DNA of 64,000 nt from Candidatus Tectimicrobiota bacterium (GTDB taxonomy: Bacteria > JACPUC01), in assembly GCA_016192455.1 (NCBI GenBank), contig JACPUC010000010.1, positions 62,001-126,000 of the forward strand, written 5' to 3'. A program made the position numbers and the translations under genes. Below, in pieces: positions 27,318 to 36,649 of the stretch. A model generated the notes under the pieces. That model had not been told where the DNA came from. It was given only the letters and a program-made list of their open reading frames with translations, and did no database searches. Within the stretch, counting starts at the first letter, position 1. Each line of letters starts with the position of its first letter.

Positions 27318-29093
27318 ATGAGCGCACCCGCGACCACGGCAGACGCGTCGGTTGATCCCATCCTCGTGTCGGTGATCGGCAAGCACCTCGAGAACATCAC
27401 CCACGAGATGGGCATCGCCATGACGCGCTCGACCAGCAGTCCCTTCTTTCAGGTGAAGGACATGTGCACGGCGATCCTGGACGAGCGGGCCCGCCTGCTG
27501 TGCCAGAAAGAGTACCTGCCGCTCATGGCCTACACCTTCCCGACCATGCTCGAGGCGCTCCTGAAGTTCTTCGGGGACGATGTGGGCCCGGGCGACGTCT
27601 TCATCACCAACGACGTCTTCTACGGCGGCAACCAGGCCCAGGACCTGGCTTTCTTCCGGCCCCTCTTCTGGGAAGGGGCGCTGCGCTACTGGACGGCGAC
27701 AAAAGGCCATCAGGTGGACCTGGGCGGTCCCATCCTGGGCGGCTACAACCCGCGCGCCCGCGAGGTGTGGCAGGAGACCGTGCGCATTCCGCCGCTGAAG
27801 GTCTACGAAGGGGGGAAGCTGCGGCGCGACGTCTGGAACCTGCTGATGGAAAACACCCGCCTGCCGCGGCTGGTGGGGCGCGACTTCCAGGCCATGATCG
27901 GCGGCTGCACGGTGGGCGAGCGCCGCCTCCAGGCGCTCCTGCAGCGCTATGGTCACCCGAGCGTGCACGCGCACATCGACGCCCTCCTCGACTCCTCCGA
28001 GGCGATGATGCGCCTGGAGATCGAGCGCCTGCCGGACGGCGCCTACCAGGCCGAGGCCAGCACGCAGGACGACGGACAGGACAAGGAGGCGGTCTACACG
28101 GCCCGCCTCGCCGTCACCATCGCGGGCAGCTCCATCACCTTCGACTTCAGCGGCAGCGACCCGCAGGCCCCCGGCTGGATCAACGGCGTCTACGCCACCG
28201 CCTTCTCAGCCGCGGTGTGCAGCCTCTTCATGTGCGTCGATCCGCTCATTCCGCGCAACGACGGCGCCATGCGCCCCATCCGCGTGCTGCTGCCCGAGGG
28301 GAGCTTTTTGAACGCACGCTACCCGGCGGCCTCCGTGCGCGGCAACTTCACCTGCAACGACGTCATCGGCGACAGCATCATGAAGGCGCTGGCGCAGGTG
28401 ATGCCGGAGCGCGTCACGGCGGGATGGGCGCGCTCGCTCACCGGCTCGATCGCCGGCATCGACCCGCGGACGGGTGAGAAGTACTACGACGTGATGTTCA
28501 TCTCGAACCGGGGGGGATCAGGGGGGACGCAGGGCACCGACGGCTGGAGCTACATCGGCATCCTGACGCTGGGCGGCGGCATCACGGTGCAGGACCTGGA
28601 AATCCACGAGCGCACCAAGCCGCATTTCTTCCATGAGCTGGAGTTCGCGCCCGATGCGGGAGGGGCTGGGCGGTGGCGGGGCGGTCTCGGCGCCCACAGC
28701 CGCTTCACCGTTTTCGCCCGGGATACCGAGATCGTCATGCGCGGCGACAACTCGAACGCGCCGTTCGGGCTCTTCGGCGGGCGGCCAGGGAGGCGGGGCG
28801 AGTGTCGGCTGGAGCAGGCGAACGGCGAGATCGTCGAAGTGCAGGCCAATGAGCTCTACACCCTGCGGCGAGCCGCGCAGATCGAGTTCTTCGCCGCCGG
28901 CGGCGGCGGCTTTGGAAATCCCCTGGAGCGCGACCTCGACCTCGTTGCCGACGATCTACGCAATGGTTTCATCACTCCCGAGGCCGCCGTGCGCGACTAC
29001 GGCGCCGTCCTGAACGCGGACGGCAGCCTCAATCACGCCGCCAGTGCGGCCCGCCGGGGACAGCTCCGGGCAGAGGTCAAGAGCGGTTGCTGA
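27318..29093 (+). CDS. Hydantoinase/oxoprolinase-type subunit B (HyuB), copy 2
   Basis: The product is 591 aa, starting at ATG 27318. HyuB motifs include SVIGKHLENITHEMGIAMTR, SPFFQVKDMCTAILDERARL, GDVFITNDVFYGGNQAQD, FDFSGSDPQAPGWINGVYAT and the glycine-rich tail AAGGGGFGNPLERD. It pairs with HyuA copy 2. It ends 62 bp before the convergent acyl-CoA synthetase-like gene. Confidence 0.87.
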   Translation: MSAPATTADASVDPILVSVIGKHLENITHEMGIAMTRSTSSPFFQVKDMCTAILDERARLLCQKEYLPLMAYTFPTMLEALLKFFGDDVGPGDVFITNDVFYGGNQAQDLAFFRPLFWEGALRYWTATKGHQVDLGGPILGGYNPRAREVWQETVRIPPLKVYEGGKLRRDVWNLLMENTRLPRLVGRDFQAMIGGCTVGERRLQALLQRYGHPSVHAHIDALLDSSEAMMRLEIERLPDGAYQAEASTQDDGQDKEAVYTARLAVTIAGSSITFDFSGSDPQAPGWINGVYATAFSAAVCSLFMCVDPLIPRNDGAMRPIRVLLPEGSFLNARYPAASVRGNFTCNDVIGDSIMKALAQVMPERVTAGWARSLTGSIAGIDPRTGEKYYDVMFISNRGGSGGTQGTDGWSYIGILTLGGGITVQDLEIHERTKPHFFHELEFAPDAGGAGRWRGGLGAHSRFTVFARDTEIVMRGDNSNAPFGLFGGRPGRRGECRLEQANGEIVEVQANELYTLRRAAQIEFFAAGGGGFGNPLERDLDLVADDLRNGFITPEAAVRDYGAVLNADGSLNHAASAARRGQLRAEVKSGC

Positions 29094-29155
29094 AGCGTTA
29101 CTCCTTTCCGCGCCTGCACCCGCCGCGAGAGCGACGTCTTCCCTGGCGCTCACCC

Positions 29156-30550
29156 CTACCCACCCTCCGCGCTCCTCCCGCGGATGTCCCCGTAGCGGCG
29201 CAGCACGTGCATGGCGTAAGCAGCCTGGTCGGGCGACGTGTAGGCCGGGGCGCCGTGTTTGCGCAGGGTCGTCACCAGCGCCGGCACCTCGTCGCGGCCC
29301 ATGAGGCACCAGGCCGTCGGTTTGCCGGTGCGCTGCACGTGGCCGCGGCAGGCCTCCCACAGCCCCATGATCGTCTCGTCCGTGATGTAGGCGTTCACCA
29401 GGAGGATGAGCAGCACGCCGTCGATGCTCGGGTCCTCGAACATGCCACGCATGGAGACCTGCAGCATCTCCTCGCCGGCGTTGCCGAGATCGACGGGGTT
29501 GGTCTGCCGCAGGAACTCCGGCACGACCCTCTTCAGCTCGGCGCGGGTGGCGTCGCCGAGGCGCGGGAAGCGGAAGCCGAACGCCTCGGCGGCCTCCATG
29601 CAAATGGCCGCCAGGCCGCCGCTCATGGTCACCAAGCCGAGGCGGTCGCCGGTGAAGGGGGGTTGACGCAGCAGCGCGGTGAGGGCTGCCATCATCTCCG
29701 TGGGGGTGTCGAGGCGGATGACGCCGCACGCCTGGAACAGCTTGTCGTAGGCGCGGTCGTCGCCGCAGTCGCTCGCCGTGTTGGTGGAGGAGATGTCCCG
29801 CCCCGCTTCGCTGCGGCCGATCTTCACGGCGACGATCGGCTTGCGGCGCACGACCTCTTTGGCGGCGCGCTCGAACGCCTGCGGGTCCGCCACCGACTCG
29901 AGGAAGAGGGCGACGGCTTTGGTATGCTCGTCTTCAGCGAGGTACTCGAGGAGCTCCGCCTCGTGGACATCGCAGCGGTTGCCCAGGGCCAGGTGCTTGC
30001 CGAAGCCCACGCCCTCCCGCGCGCCGTGCATGTTCATCACCGTGCCGAAGGCGCCGCTCTGCGTCACCAGGCTCACCGGCCCGATCTCCCGCGCCAGGGG
30101 ATTGAATGACAGGTTCAACTTCGCGGCGGCGTTGTAAATGCCGTTAATGTTCGGCCCAAAGATGCGGATGCCGGTGCGCTTGTGGAGATCGACGAGCTGC
30201 TGCTGGAGCCTGGCGCCTTCCTGATCTTTTTCCGCGAAGCCGCCGGCATAGATGACGACCCCTTTCACCCCCTGCTCGGCGCACTCGGCCACCGTCCCGG
30301 GTACGGCCCGCACCGGCACGGCCAGCGCCGCCACGTCGATCTCCTCCTGCACGTCGGTGATCTTCGCGTACGCCGTGAAGCCGCCGACCTCCGGCTCGGA
30401 GGGGTTGATCGGGAAGACCTTCCCTTCGTACCCCTGGCCCATGAGGTTCTGCAGGACCTGGTTGCCGATCTTGCCCGGCTTGTTGCTGGCGCCGATGAGC
30501 GCCACGGAGCGGGGATTGAGGATGTGACGGAGTGTCGCCTGACCTGTCAT
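29156..30550 (-). CDS. ADP-forming acyl-CoA synthetase-like protein, CoA-binding part only
   Basis: The product is 464 aa. It has a CoA-binding domain (LNPRSVALIGASNKPGKIGNQ), then a succinyl-CoA ligase-like domain (GPNINGIYN, GPVSLVTQSGAFGTVM) and the second ligase-like domain (DRLGLVTMSGGLAAI). No ATP-grasp domain follows, whereas many relatives are fused to one. In the loop where the family usually carries the phosphorylated histidine (SHTGxxAGxD), this protein reads SSTNTASDCGDD, so the histidine is absent. A role as a CoA transferase, a partner subunit or a non-catalytic binder is possible. The start ATG 30550 was preferred because homology starts at TLRHILNPRSVA. Confidence 0.8.
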   Translation of the reverse strand: MTGQATLRHILNPRSVALIGASNKPGKIGNQVLQNLMGQGYEGKVFPINPSEPEVGGFTAYAKITDVQEEIDVAALAVPVRAVPGTVAECAEQGVKGVVIYAGGFAEKDQEGARLQQQLVDLHKRTGIRIFGPNINGIYNAAAKLNLSFNPLAREIGPVSLVTQSGAFGTVMNMHGAREGVGFGKHLALGNRCDVHEAELLEYLAEDEHTKAVALFLESVADPQAFERAAKEVVRRKPIVAVKIGRSEAGRDISSTNTASDCGDDRAYDKLFQACGVIRLDTPTEMMAALTALLRQPPFTGDRLGLVTMSGGLAAICMEAAEAFGFRFPRLGDATRAELKRVVPEFLRQTNPVDLGNAGEEMLQVSMRGMFEDPSIDGVLLILLVNAYITDETIMGLWEACRGHVQRTGKPTAWCLMGRDEVPALVTTLRKHGAPAYTSPDQAAYAMHVLRRYGDIRGRSAEGG

Positions 30551-30768
30551 GGGGTACTCCTGCGAACGAAGAGAGAGAGTGATGGGTTCCAGCGCCCGGC
30601 TCGCCCGGCGCGGTGCGGATAAACGTCCTCCTTGGCCGCGGCGGCTCGATGGGGCGCTCATGGCGGCGGGGACGACGGGCGCGAGGCCGCCTTGCCAAGG
30701 CGCACGCCTGCGGTCTCGACTGAGTGCTCTAATTCATAAGTCCGGTGACGTATCCCGGTTCGTTGGGT

Positions 30769-32253
30769 CTATGCCGCCGGCTCCGGCATGCCGTACGCCT
30801 CCCAGGCGGCGCGCACCTGCTCGAGGGCCGCTGCCGCGGGGCGCGACGGAGGCGGCGTGGGACGCGCGCGGCCGGCTTCGCCGGCGGTCTTCCTGGTGGC
30901 GTCGATGCCCAGCTTCGAGCACAGGTTGAAGGAGGTGTAGTTCACCTCCGGGCCGCCCTCGACGCGGGCGCGCGCCGCCGGGTTGAGGGCGTTCACCCCC
31001 ACCGCCGGCAGGATCACCACGTCGAGCTCCGGGTCGACGCGCGTTGAGAGCGCCCAGAGCACGTCCTTCCATTCATAGATGTTGATGTCCTCGTCCACGA
31101 CGATGACCGTATTCACCAGGGTCATGCCGAAGCCCGACCCCAGGGCGGTCATGATCGCCTGCTTGCCCCAGCCGGGGTAACGCTTCTTGATCTGCACCAC
31201 GGCCACGTACATGCGCCCTTCCAGCGGCAGGTAGAGGTCGCGGAAGCCGACGATCTCCTTCTGCATGGCGGCGTACCAGGCGAACGGCTGCGGGTAGGTC
31301 ATGACGTTCGTCTCGCTGTACACGTGCCCCGAGGTGCAGGAGACGTAGATGGGGTCGCGCCGCTGCGTGATGCAGTGGATGCGCAGGTAGGGCTGCTCGA
31401 GCTGCTCGCTGGTGTAGCCGGTGTACTCGCCGAAGGGGCCTTCGCGGCGCTTCTCGTTGAGGAGGAGCTTGCCTTCCAGGACGATCTCCGAGCTTGCCGG
31501 CACCTCCACGTCGATGGTCTCGCAGCGCACCAACTCGACGGGCTTGCCGGTCAGGCCGCCGGTGAAGCGGAACTCGGCGTCGCGCCCCACCTCGGGCATC
31601 TTGGCCGCGCCGGCGAGGTGCAGGATGGGGTCGTAGCCCAGGGCCACGGCGCAGTCCAACTCCGTCTGGCCCCGCTGCCGGGCGCGGGCGCAGAAGACGC
31701 CGGCATCCTGGGTGGCGCTCGCCACCAGGCCGGCGGTGCGCGCGTCATGGATCATGATGCGGTAGATGCCGAGGTTCTGGCGCCACTCCGGGTCCTTCAT
31801 CACCACCCCGGGGAGGGTGATGTAGGGGCCGCCGTCATCGGGGTGCCAACGAAACGCCGGCAGCATGCCGAGGTTCACGTCGTCGCCCTTCAGGATGACC
31901 TCCTTGCAGGGCGCCTCTGCGACGATGACGGGCTTCGGCCAGCTCGCCCGCTGCCGGATGTTCTCCAGGAAGTGGGCGCGGATTTCCTTGATCGTCGTCA
32001 TCCGCCTCCAGTTCGGCAGCCCGCACATCAGCCCCCAGCGCCGGATCGACCCGAAGACATTGATGACGAGGGGCATGGCGCGGCCGACAACGTTCTCGAA
32101 GAGCACCGCCGGCGCGGTCCAGCCATGGCGCTCGTACATCTCCCAGATGAAGGCGCCGATCTCATCGCCGTCGCTCACCGGCTTGGAGATGCGGACGAGC
32201 TCGCCTTCCGCTTCCAGCGCCTCCAGGAAGGCGCGCATCTCGGTATAGACCAT
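30769..32253 (-). CDS. UbiD-family decarboxylase (paralogue 2)
   Basis: The product is 494 aa. Family motifs: GGPYITLPGVVMKDPEW, the arginine in NLGIYRIMIHD, EIVLEGKLLLNEKRREGPFGE followed by YTGYTSEQLE, and VVDEDINIYEWKDVLWALSTR near the end. The catalytic glutamates of the EGPFGE motif are kept. A proline- and alanine-rich linker and a short helical tail extend the C-terminus compared with paralogue 1. The start is ATG 32253. The gene lies upstream of, and on the same strand as, the CoA synthetase-like gene, with a 218-bp gap between them. Confidence 0.88.
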   Translation of the reverse strand: MVYTEMRAFLEALEAEGELVRISKPVSDGDEIGAFIWEMYERHGWTAPAVLFENVVGRAMPLVINVFGSIRRWGLMCGLPNWRRMTTIKEIRAHFLENIRQRASWPKPVIVAEAPCKEVILKGDDVNLGMLPAFRWHPDDGGPYITLPGVVMKDPEWRQNLGIYRIMIHDARTAGLVASATQDAGVFCARARQRGQTELDCAVALGYDPILHLAGAAKMPEVGRDAEFRFTGGLTGKPVELVRCETIDVEVPASSEIVLEGKLLLNEKRREGPFGEYTGYTSEQLEQPYLRIHCITQRRDPIYVSCTSGHVYSETNVMTYPQPFAWYAAMQKEIVGFRDLYLPLEGRMYVAVVQIKKRYPGWGKQAIMTALGSGFGMTLVNTVIVVDEDINIYEWKDVLWALSTRVDPELDVVILPAVGVNALNPAARARVEGGPEVNYTSFNLCSKLGIDATRKTAGEAGRARPTPPPSRPAAAALEQVRAAWEAYGMPEPAA

Positions 32254-32818
32254 CAGGTTACCCTCGCTGAGCCGCACGAGCTGTGGGTTGACACGTCTTC
32301 TTCGGAAATGGGTTTGGGGGAGGAATGAACCTACACCTTCCGCCCGCGTTGCTTGGCGGTCGATTCCGGGCGGCGAGAGCAGACTTGCGCCCAGCCTGGC
32401 GGTTTCCGCGTGGTTCGCCGCGGCACGAACGCGGTTTCTGAAACCGCGACACCGAAGGAACCACGCCGCGCGCGGCATGCGCGCCGCACCCTGGGTGCCT
32501 ACCTGATTTACTGGAGTATGTCAAGAGAGGGAGGGCGTGAGGGGAAGAGCCTCAGCCGGGCAGGCGCCGAAGACGTCAGAGCCTTGCAAATGCCGTGCGG
32601 GGCCTCCCCTTCCGTGCCAACGCGGCGTCGCGCCGTAAGGTTGGAAGGGAGCACCCGCAGCGCGATACAGGGACGCGCCGAAGCGTGGGAGGCGCTCCCA
32701 TTTCGTCCACACAACGTTCGAGCCATTGTTGAACTTGAGGGGGGAGGCTGGGAATAGATCTCGTCCCTTACTGGTTAGGTCAAGGAGAGTCCTTCATCAA
32801 GCGAGGCAAGAGTTACAC
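32254..32818. other. Intergenic region, no gene recognised
   Basis: This 565-bp gap between divergent genes contains a short hairpin, CGCGGTTT-CTG-AAACCGCG, at 32430-32448. No convincing coding sequence, RNA gene or promoter pair was recognised. Short open frames here are arginine- and proline-rich and look like chance. Confidence 0.4.
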
Positions 32819-33193
32819 ATGAAGGCGCCCCACATTTCCAAGGTTTCCCCAGCCGCTGAGCCATCCTCCCCCACCGCGAGGAACCCGCAGGGGGAGTCGA
32901 GCCTTCAAGTCAGTGGAGAAGCCCCTGCCGCACAGCACGACACTCTCCCGGCCCTGCCGCTCCGGCACAATCACAAACAGCGAGGAGTTCTTGGCTACGC
33001 GCTCTTGCTGAGTGGGTTTATCGCCTGCCCCTGTCATGCGCCGCTGCTGCTTGCCGTCTTGGCGGGCACGACGATCGGCTCCCAGCTTCTCGAGCACACG
33101 GTCACCCTTGTCATCGCCATGGGAAGCTACTTCTTCTTCTCGCTGTTTCTCGGACTCCGACTCGTCAAGCGTCGCGAGCAAGCCGCGCGCTAG
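32819..33193 (+). CDS. MerE-like small membrane protein
   Basis: The product is 124 aa. A hydrophilic N-terminus of about 55 residues is followed by two membrane segments. The sequence between them, LLLSGFIACPCHAPLLLAVL and AGTTIGSQLLEH, closely follows the MerE pattern (TCPCHLPIL..VLAGTTAG..xGEH), including the CPC cysteine pair in the first membrane segment that binds Hg(II) or methylmercury in MerE. No merR, merA or merT lies nearby, so a mercury role is uncertain; transport of another soft metal is possible. The N-terminal extension is longer than in plasmid-borne MerE, which has about 78 aa. Confidence 0.7.
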   Translation: MKAPHISKVSPAAEPSSPTARNPQGESSLQVSGEAPAAQHDTLPALPLRHNHKQRGVLGYALLLSGFIACPCHAPLLLAVLAGTTIGSQLLEHTVTLVIAMGSYFFFSLFLGLRLVKRREQAAR

Positions 33194-33413
33194 AGAAAAA
33201 ACCCCCTTTCCCCCACCTCATGCGCCGCACTGGGGGGCGGTGAACAAGCCACGTCACCGGCACGGTGAGCCGCGGGCGAACTCGTTCCTCTTCCCCATAT
33301 CCCTGGGAACACCCCACGGGAGGCGTCACGGCATCCTCTCTGCCGACGCGGCCGGGAATCTCGAACGCCCCACTGTGATCGAGATGACGGCTACGGGTCG
33401 CCCGCCCCGCAGG

Positions 33414-33773
33414 CTATTTCTTCTCCATCACTACCCGCTTGCCTTTGTCCGATACCGTGAAGGAGATTTGATCGCCGGGCGAGAAGCCGAAGTAATCAAC
33501 CATAAGGGGGCGACCAAGCAGGACGGTGCCGTTCTTCCCAACCTTGCGGCTGCTGCTCCCTCTCCTGCCCAAGTCGATGAGCGGCCGCGCTTTCCCCTTA
33601 TCGACCAGGCCGCGAAGATAGAGGGCGTCGACCTGGTTCTTGGTTTGAATCTTCAACTCCTTCTGAATCTCCTGGACGGTTTTCCCGGCATCCACCAACT
33701 CGACAACCTTAAGATGCTTGTCGGTGATTCTGGCCCTTTTGCGTGTGGCTTGCTTCGCCTTCGGCTCGCTCAT
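33414..33773 (-). CDS. Small DNA-binding regulator, HTH-like plus AbrB-like C-terminus
   Basis: The product is 119 aa. Residues 15-60 form a predicted helix-turn-helix (KHLKVVELVDAGKTVQEIQK). The C-terminal 45 residues have the AbrB/MazE swapped-hairpin pattern RKVGKNGTVLLGRPLMVDYF, then GDQISFTVSDKGKRVVME. The start ATG 33773 was chosen because GGAGGA lies six bases before it; that sequence itself would encode part of a longer form starting at 33785. A good promoter precedes it. It may be an antitoxin or a transition-state-type regulator; no toxin gene is adjacent. Confidence 0.6.
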   Translation of the reverse strand: MSEPKAKQATRKRARITDKHLKVVELVDAGKTVQEIQKELKIQTKNQVDALYLRGLVDKGKARPLIDLGRRGSSSRKVGKNGTVLLGRPLMVDYFGFSPGDQISFTVSDKGKRVVMEKK

Positions 33774-33810
33774 AGGTTCCTCCATGAGTGAAGAGAAAAA
33801 GTTAGGGAGA

Positions 33811-33839
33811 AATATAGCAGGTAGAAAGAAGAATCACAA
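33811..33839 (-). promoter_or_regulatory. Sigma70-type promoter of the AbrB-like gene
   Basis: On the minus strand TTGTGA (33839-33834) and TATATT (33816-33811) are separated by exactly 17 bases and followed by the start codon 38 bases later. The -10 box is preceded by TGC, as in an extended -10 promoter. The surroundings are AT-rich compared with the rest of the window. Confidence 0.6.
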
Positions 33840-34612
33840 GCGAGTAAAGAAAAATTCTGAAAATAATTCGCAGCAATTCCGCAGATGCTGGAGCCCAAAG
33901 CTCCGAAACGGTGCACCGCCATTCCTCACGCCGGCTGGTGGTGGCTCGTGGGATTGCCGCGCCGAGGGGAATGTGGCGTCACCTAGTGAGGAACGTGTGG
34001 TAAACGGTGGCGCCCTTCGATCCTCGCCGCGGTGAGGAGGCAGTACCTCTGCAACTCAGTCTTCGTGTTGTATTCAACCAGCAACAGATGATGTCCTTCA
34101 TTGAGCGAAGCTTTGTGAAGTGGAGCGGTTCTTGTTTTCACGAAGACCTGGCGGAAACACCCCGCACCGAACGCCTGCCGCGCCACCTTCGCCTCGCGGC
34201 GCTCCACCCATCACCACGTGGAAGGGCGAAATCAAAGGCGCCGTAGCAACGGCAAGAGCGCAGCCGGACATGAGCATGAAGAGGCGAGGGACACGTACGG
34301 AGCGGCTGCGCCGGCCGTTCGGTGAACCTCGCCCAGCACTACGGAAGGTAACGCGATACCGTTGCGTCGTCATGGCTGGCTTGCTTGGCAATGGACCATG
34401 GAGAGAGTGGCAGGGAGCGCCGCCGCCACATCCGTGGCTGGGCTTGCGCCAGGTAGACCTCGCCTGCCGCAGCCCTGCTCCCTCTTGCCAGGGGCCGCTC
34501 CTGGGAGCCGATCGCCTGGAGCCAGCCCTTGGCAATGTGCGCGGCGCCGCCTCATCACTTTCCGCAAGCTGTAGGCGCCCGGCTCCTCAGTGTTTGTCCT
34601 CCCGTCGCCCCC
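33840..34612. other. Intergenic region, no gene recognised
   Basis: The 770-bp stretch between the AbrB-like promoter and the end of a solute-binding protein gene starts AT-rich and becomes GC-rich. No frame shows a recognisable domain, and no RNA gene was identified. Confidence 0.4.
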
Positions 34613-35665
34613 TTACTTGGAGCCGATTCGCCGATGCGCCTCCTTGAGCCAGGAGAGGTCCACATAATCGCTGACCTTGAACTGCTTCTCCATCAGGCCG
34701 TACTTGTGCAGGGTATCGACGTTGCGCTGGAATGCGTCGATGTTCGGCCAGGCGTTCGGGTCGCGGTACGAGTCCCATTGCCGCAGCAGGAACCAGGAAC
34801 TGAAGGCTGCTTCCGGTCGCTTGGTGAACTTCGCCGCCACCTTCACGGCTTCGTCGCGGTTGGCGGGATCGAGGTACCACTTCCAGGCCCGCAGGAAGTC
34901 TTCCATGAAGTCCTTCGCCACCTCGGGACGGTTGCGTAGGAAATCGCCGCGGCCGTTAAACGCGACGATCTGCGTGGGACCGTCCATGGCGTCCATCATG
35001 GTGAAGATGGTGCGCAGGCCGCCGGTCTTCAGGGCGTTGCTCCAGAACGGCTGTACAAAGATGGCGAGATCGATCTTCCCCTGGCGCAGCATCACCTCTT
35101 GATTAGGGAACATCACTTCCACCACCGTGTAGTCCTTCCCCGCAACCAGGTTGTTCTTCTTCAGCATTACCTGCATGGCGAGGTCGACGGCCGTCCCATG
35201 CGCATTGGTGGCGAGAAGCTTCCCCTTCAGGTCCTTGACGGTCTTGATGGGGGAGCTTTCAAGCACCGTCCATGGCTCGGTGAAGGCGCCATTTGTCCCA
35301 TCCTGCAGGTCGTCGGCGAGGATCTTCAAGTCGAGGCCAGCGTTCGTCACGGCGAGGGGGAAGCTCGAGTACGCCAGCGCCCCGAACTCGACCGCCTTGG
35401 CGGCAAAGCCTTGGATTTGCGGCGTCGAGCCGCGGAAGTTGATGAGCTCCGTGGTGTACGACTTGCCGTAGTGCTTCAGCAGCTCCGGCTTCATGTAGAA
35501 GAGCGTGTGGATTTCGAACGCCGGCACCGTATAGCCGATGCGGATTGGGATGGGCTGGGCGTTGGCCGCTCCGGCAACCACCGCCAGCACCACCGCGCCG
35601 CAAAGCAGGCCTGCCGCCCAGCTCAGGTTCAGCTTGGTGCGCCACGTTCTCTTTCTCCCCTTCAT
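34613..35665 (-). CDS. NMT1/SsuA-like solute-binding protein, paralogue of 15994-17040
   Basis: The product is 350 aa with a signal peptide (LLCGAVVLAVVAGAANAQ) and the binding-protein start IPIRIGYTVPAFEIHTLFYM. It shares KPELLKHYGKSYT and the ending helix pattern (FQRNVDTLHKYGLMEKQFKV versus LQRNVDTAFEMGFIKERLDV) with the protein at 15994, so the two are paralogues. The start ATG 35665 (MKGRKRTW) is preceded by GGGGG. No permease or ATPase lies nearby. It is separated from the UbiD gene by a repeat-rich non-coding stretch. Confidence 0.82.
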   Translation of the reverse strand: MKGRKRTWRTKLNLSWAAGLLCGAVVLAVVAGAANAQPIPIRIGYTVPAFEIHTLFYMKPELLKHYGKSYTTELINFRGSTPQIQGFAAKAVEFGALAYSSFPLAVTNAGLDLKILADDLQDGTNGAFTEPWTVLESSPIKTVKDLKGKLLATNAHGTAVDLAMQVMLKKNNLVAGKDYTVVEVMFPNQEVMLRQGKIDLAIFVQPFWSNALKTGGLRTIFTMMDAMDGPTQIVAFNGRGDFLRNRPEVAKDFMEDFLRAWKWYLDPANRDEAVKVAAKFTKRPEAAFSSWFLLRQWDSYRDPNAWPNIDAFQRNVDTLHKYGLMEKQFKVSDYVDLSWLKEAHRRIGSK

Positions 35666-36126
35666 GTCAACCCCCTCCTCTGACAAGCGCGGGGCGCCAC
35701 GTTCAGCAGCCATGCCTGCGGCGGCGCCAGCCTTGCGCCGTCACCAGGCCGCTGGGCGCACCCCACGCTCTTTGTTCTGGATGGTCGCCGCACCCGCCTG
35801 GGGCCGAACGCCAAGGTCCGCGCCCCGCTGCCCCTCATGGGGTCTCGCGGGCGTAGGTTGTGCGAGCTCGATTCTAGCAAGTTGGGGCGTGGGCGTATAG
35901 GGGAGGTGGAAAAGGGAGGTAGAGGGAGATGGTAACGATGGCGCGCCGCCACGATGGTGTGAAAGGGGGATGCGCCGTGGCGAGATCGGTGAAAGTGGAG
36001 AGGAGTTAAGGTGACAGCGGACTCGCCGGCCGGCCGCTCCCGCTGCCACGAAAAGAGGCGCGTACGTGCTTGATTTTAGGCGATGATGAGGCTGACGGTC
36101 GTGCGCCGGTGTCCTTCATCTCCGCG

Positions 36127-36185
36127 TTCTCTGCGCCTCTGCGGTTCAATGGAGTGCACCGCGGAGACGCAGAGGACGCAGAGAA
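36127..36185. repeat. Imperfect inverted repeat
   Basis: TTCTCTGCG (36127-36135) and CGCAGAGAA (36177-36185) form the outer arms, with CCTCTGCGG and GACGCAGAGG inside. The motif resembles dispersed GCAGAGG-type repeats seen in many environmental genomes. Confidence 0.5.
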
Positions 36186-36270
36186 GGTAGCAGAAGGAAC
36201 CACAGGTGCGCGGGTTCACCCAGCTATCGGTGTCCATCCGTGTGCATCAGTGGTTCCTTGCATCCCGCTG

Positions 36271-36298
36271 GTAGGGGCGGTTCGCGAACCGCCCCTAC
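36271..36298. repeat. Dispersed 28-nt perfect palindrome, copy 1
   Basis: The half-site is GTAGGGGCGGTTCG followed by its exact complement. Further copies lie at 48535-48562 (identical) and 48905-48932 (one mismatch). Confidence 0.8.
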
Positions 36299-36435
36299 GG
36301 TCGATGGGCTGGAAGACTGGCCTCCCATCTCTGCGATCTCTGCGTCTGCCGCGACAATAGGCGTCTAGGTGGTTGATTTCACGACCTTGCAGGTTTGCCA
36401 CCGCGCGTCTCACAGCGAACGGGATGTGCAGAGCC

Positions 36436-36460
36436 GTAGGGGCGGGGCTTGCCCCGCCCG
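36436..36460. repeat. GTAGGGGCG-type palindrome variant
   Basis: It starts GTAGGGGCGGGGCTTGCCCC, sharing the first nine bases with the 28-nt palindrome but with a different core. It is followed 30 bases later by an inverted relative at 36490-36514 ending GGCGCCCCTAC. Confidence 0.55.
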
Positions 36461-36489
36461 CTGAGTCGTCCCCGCTGAGCCGCCACGCC

Positions 36490-36514
36490 GGGGCGCAGCA
36501 AGCGGCGCCCCTAC
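36490..36514. repeat. GGGGCGC...GGCGCCCCTAC palindrome variant
   Basis: The segment reads GGGGCGCAGCAAGCGGCGCC and ends in CCTAC. It is the opposite-strand relative of the GTAGGGGCG elements nearby and may form a paired repeat (BIME-like) with 36436-36460. Confidence 0.5.
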
Positions 36515-36649
36515 ACCCGGGGTGCCGAACCCTTCGACAAGAGAGACGGTTGCTCCTGGTACACCCCATGTTCATCGCTTCGCGGGCGGGCCGGAGGCCC
36601 ATGGGGAACTGCCTCGACTCTTCCCGCCATGCGCCGGATGCCCAGCCCC

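Larger units (their letters stand above)
35666..36649. other. Repeat-rich intergenic region
   Basis: This gap of almost 1 kb holds no recognisable gene. It contains an imperfect long hairpin (36127-36185), a perfect 28-nt palindrome (36271-36298) and two related GTAGGGGCG-type palindromes (36436-36460 and 36490-36514). Such clusters of REP-like elements commonly mark places where insertion is tolerated. Confidence 0.55.

Noticed and set aside
32700-32818. MerR-type operator upstream of the MerE-like gene
   Set aside because: TTGACC and TAAGG are present on the minus strand, but with a spacing far from the 19 bases needed.
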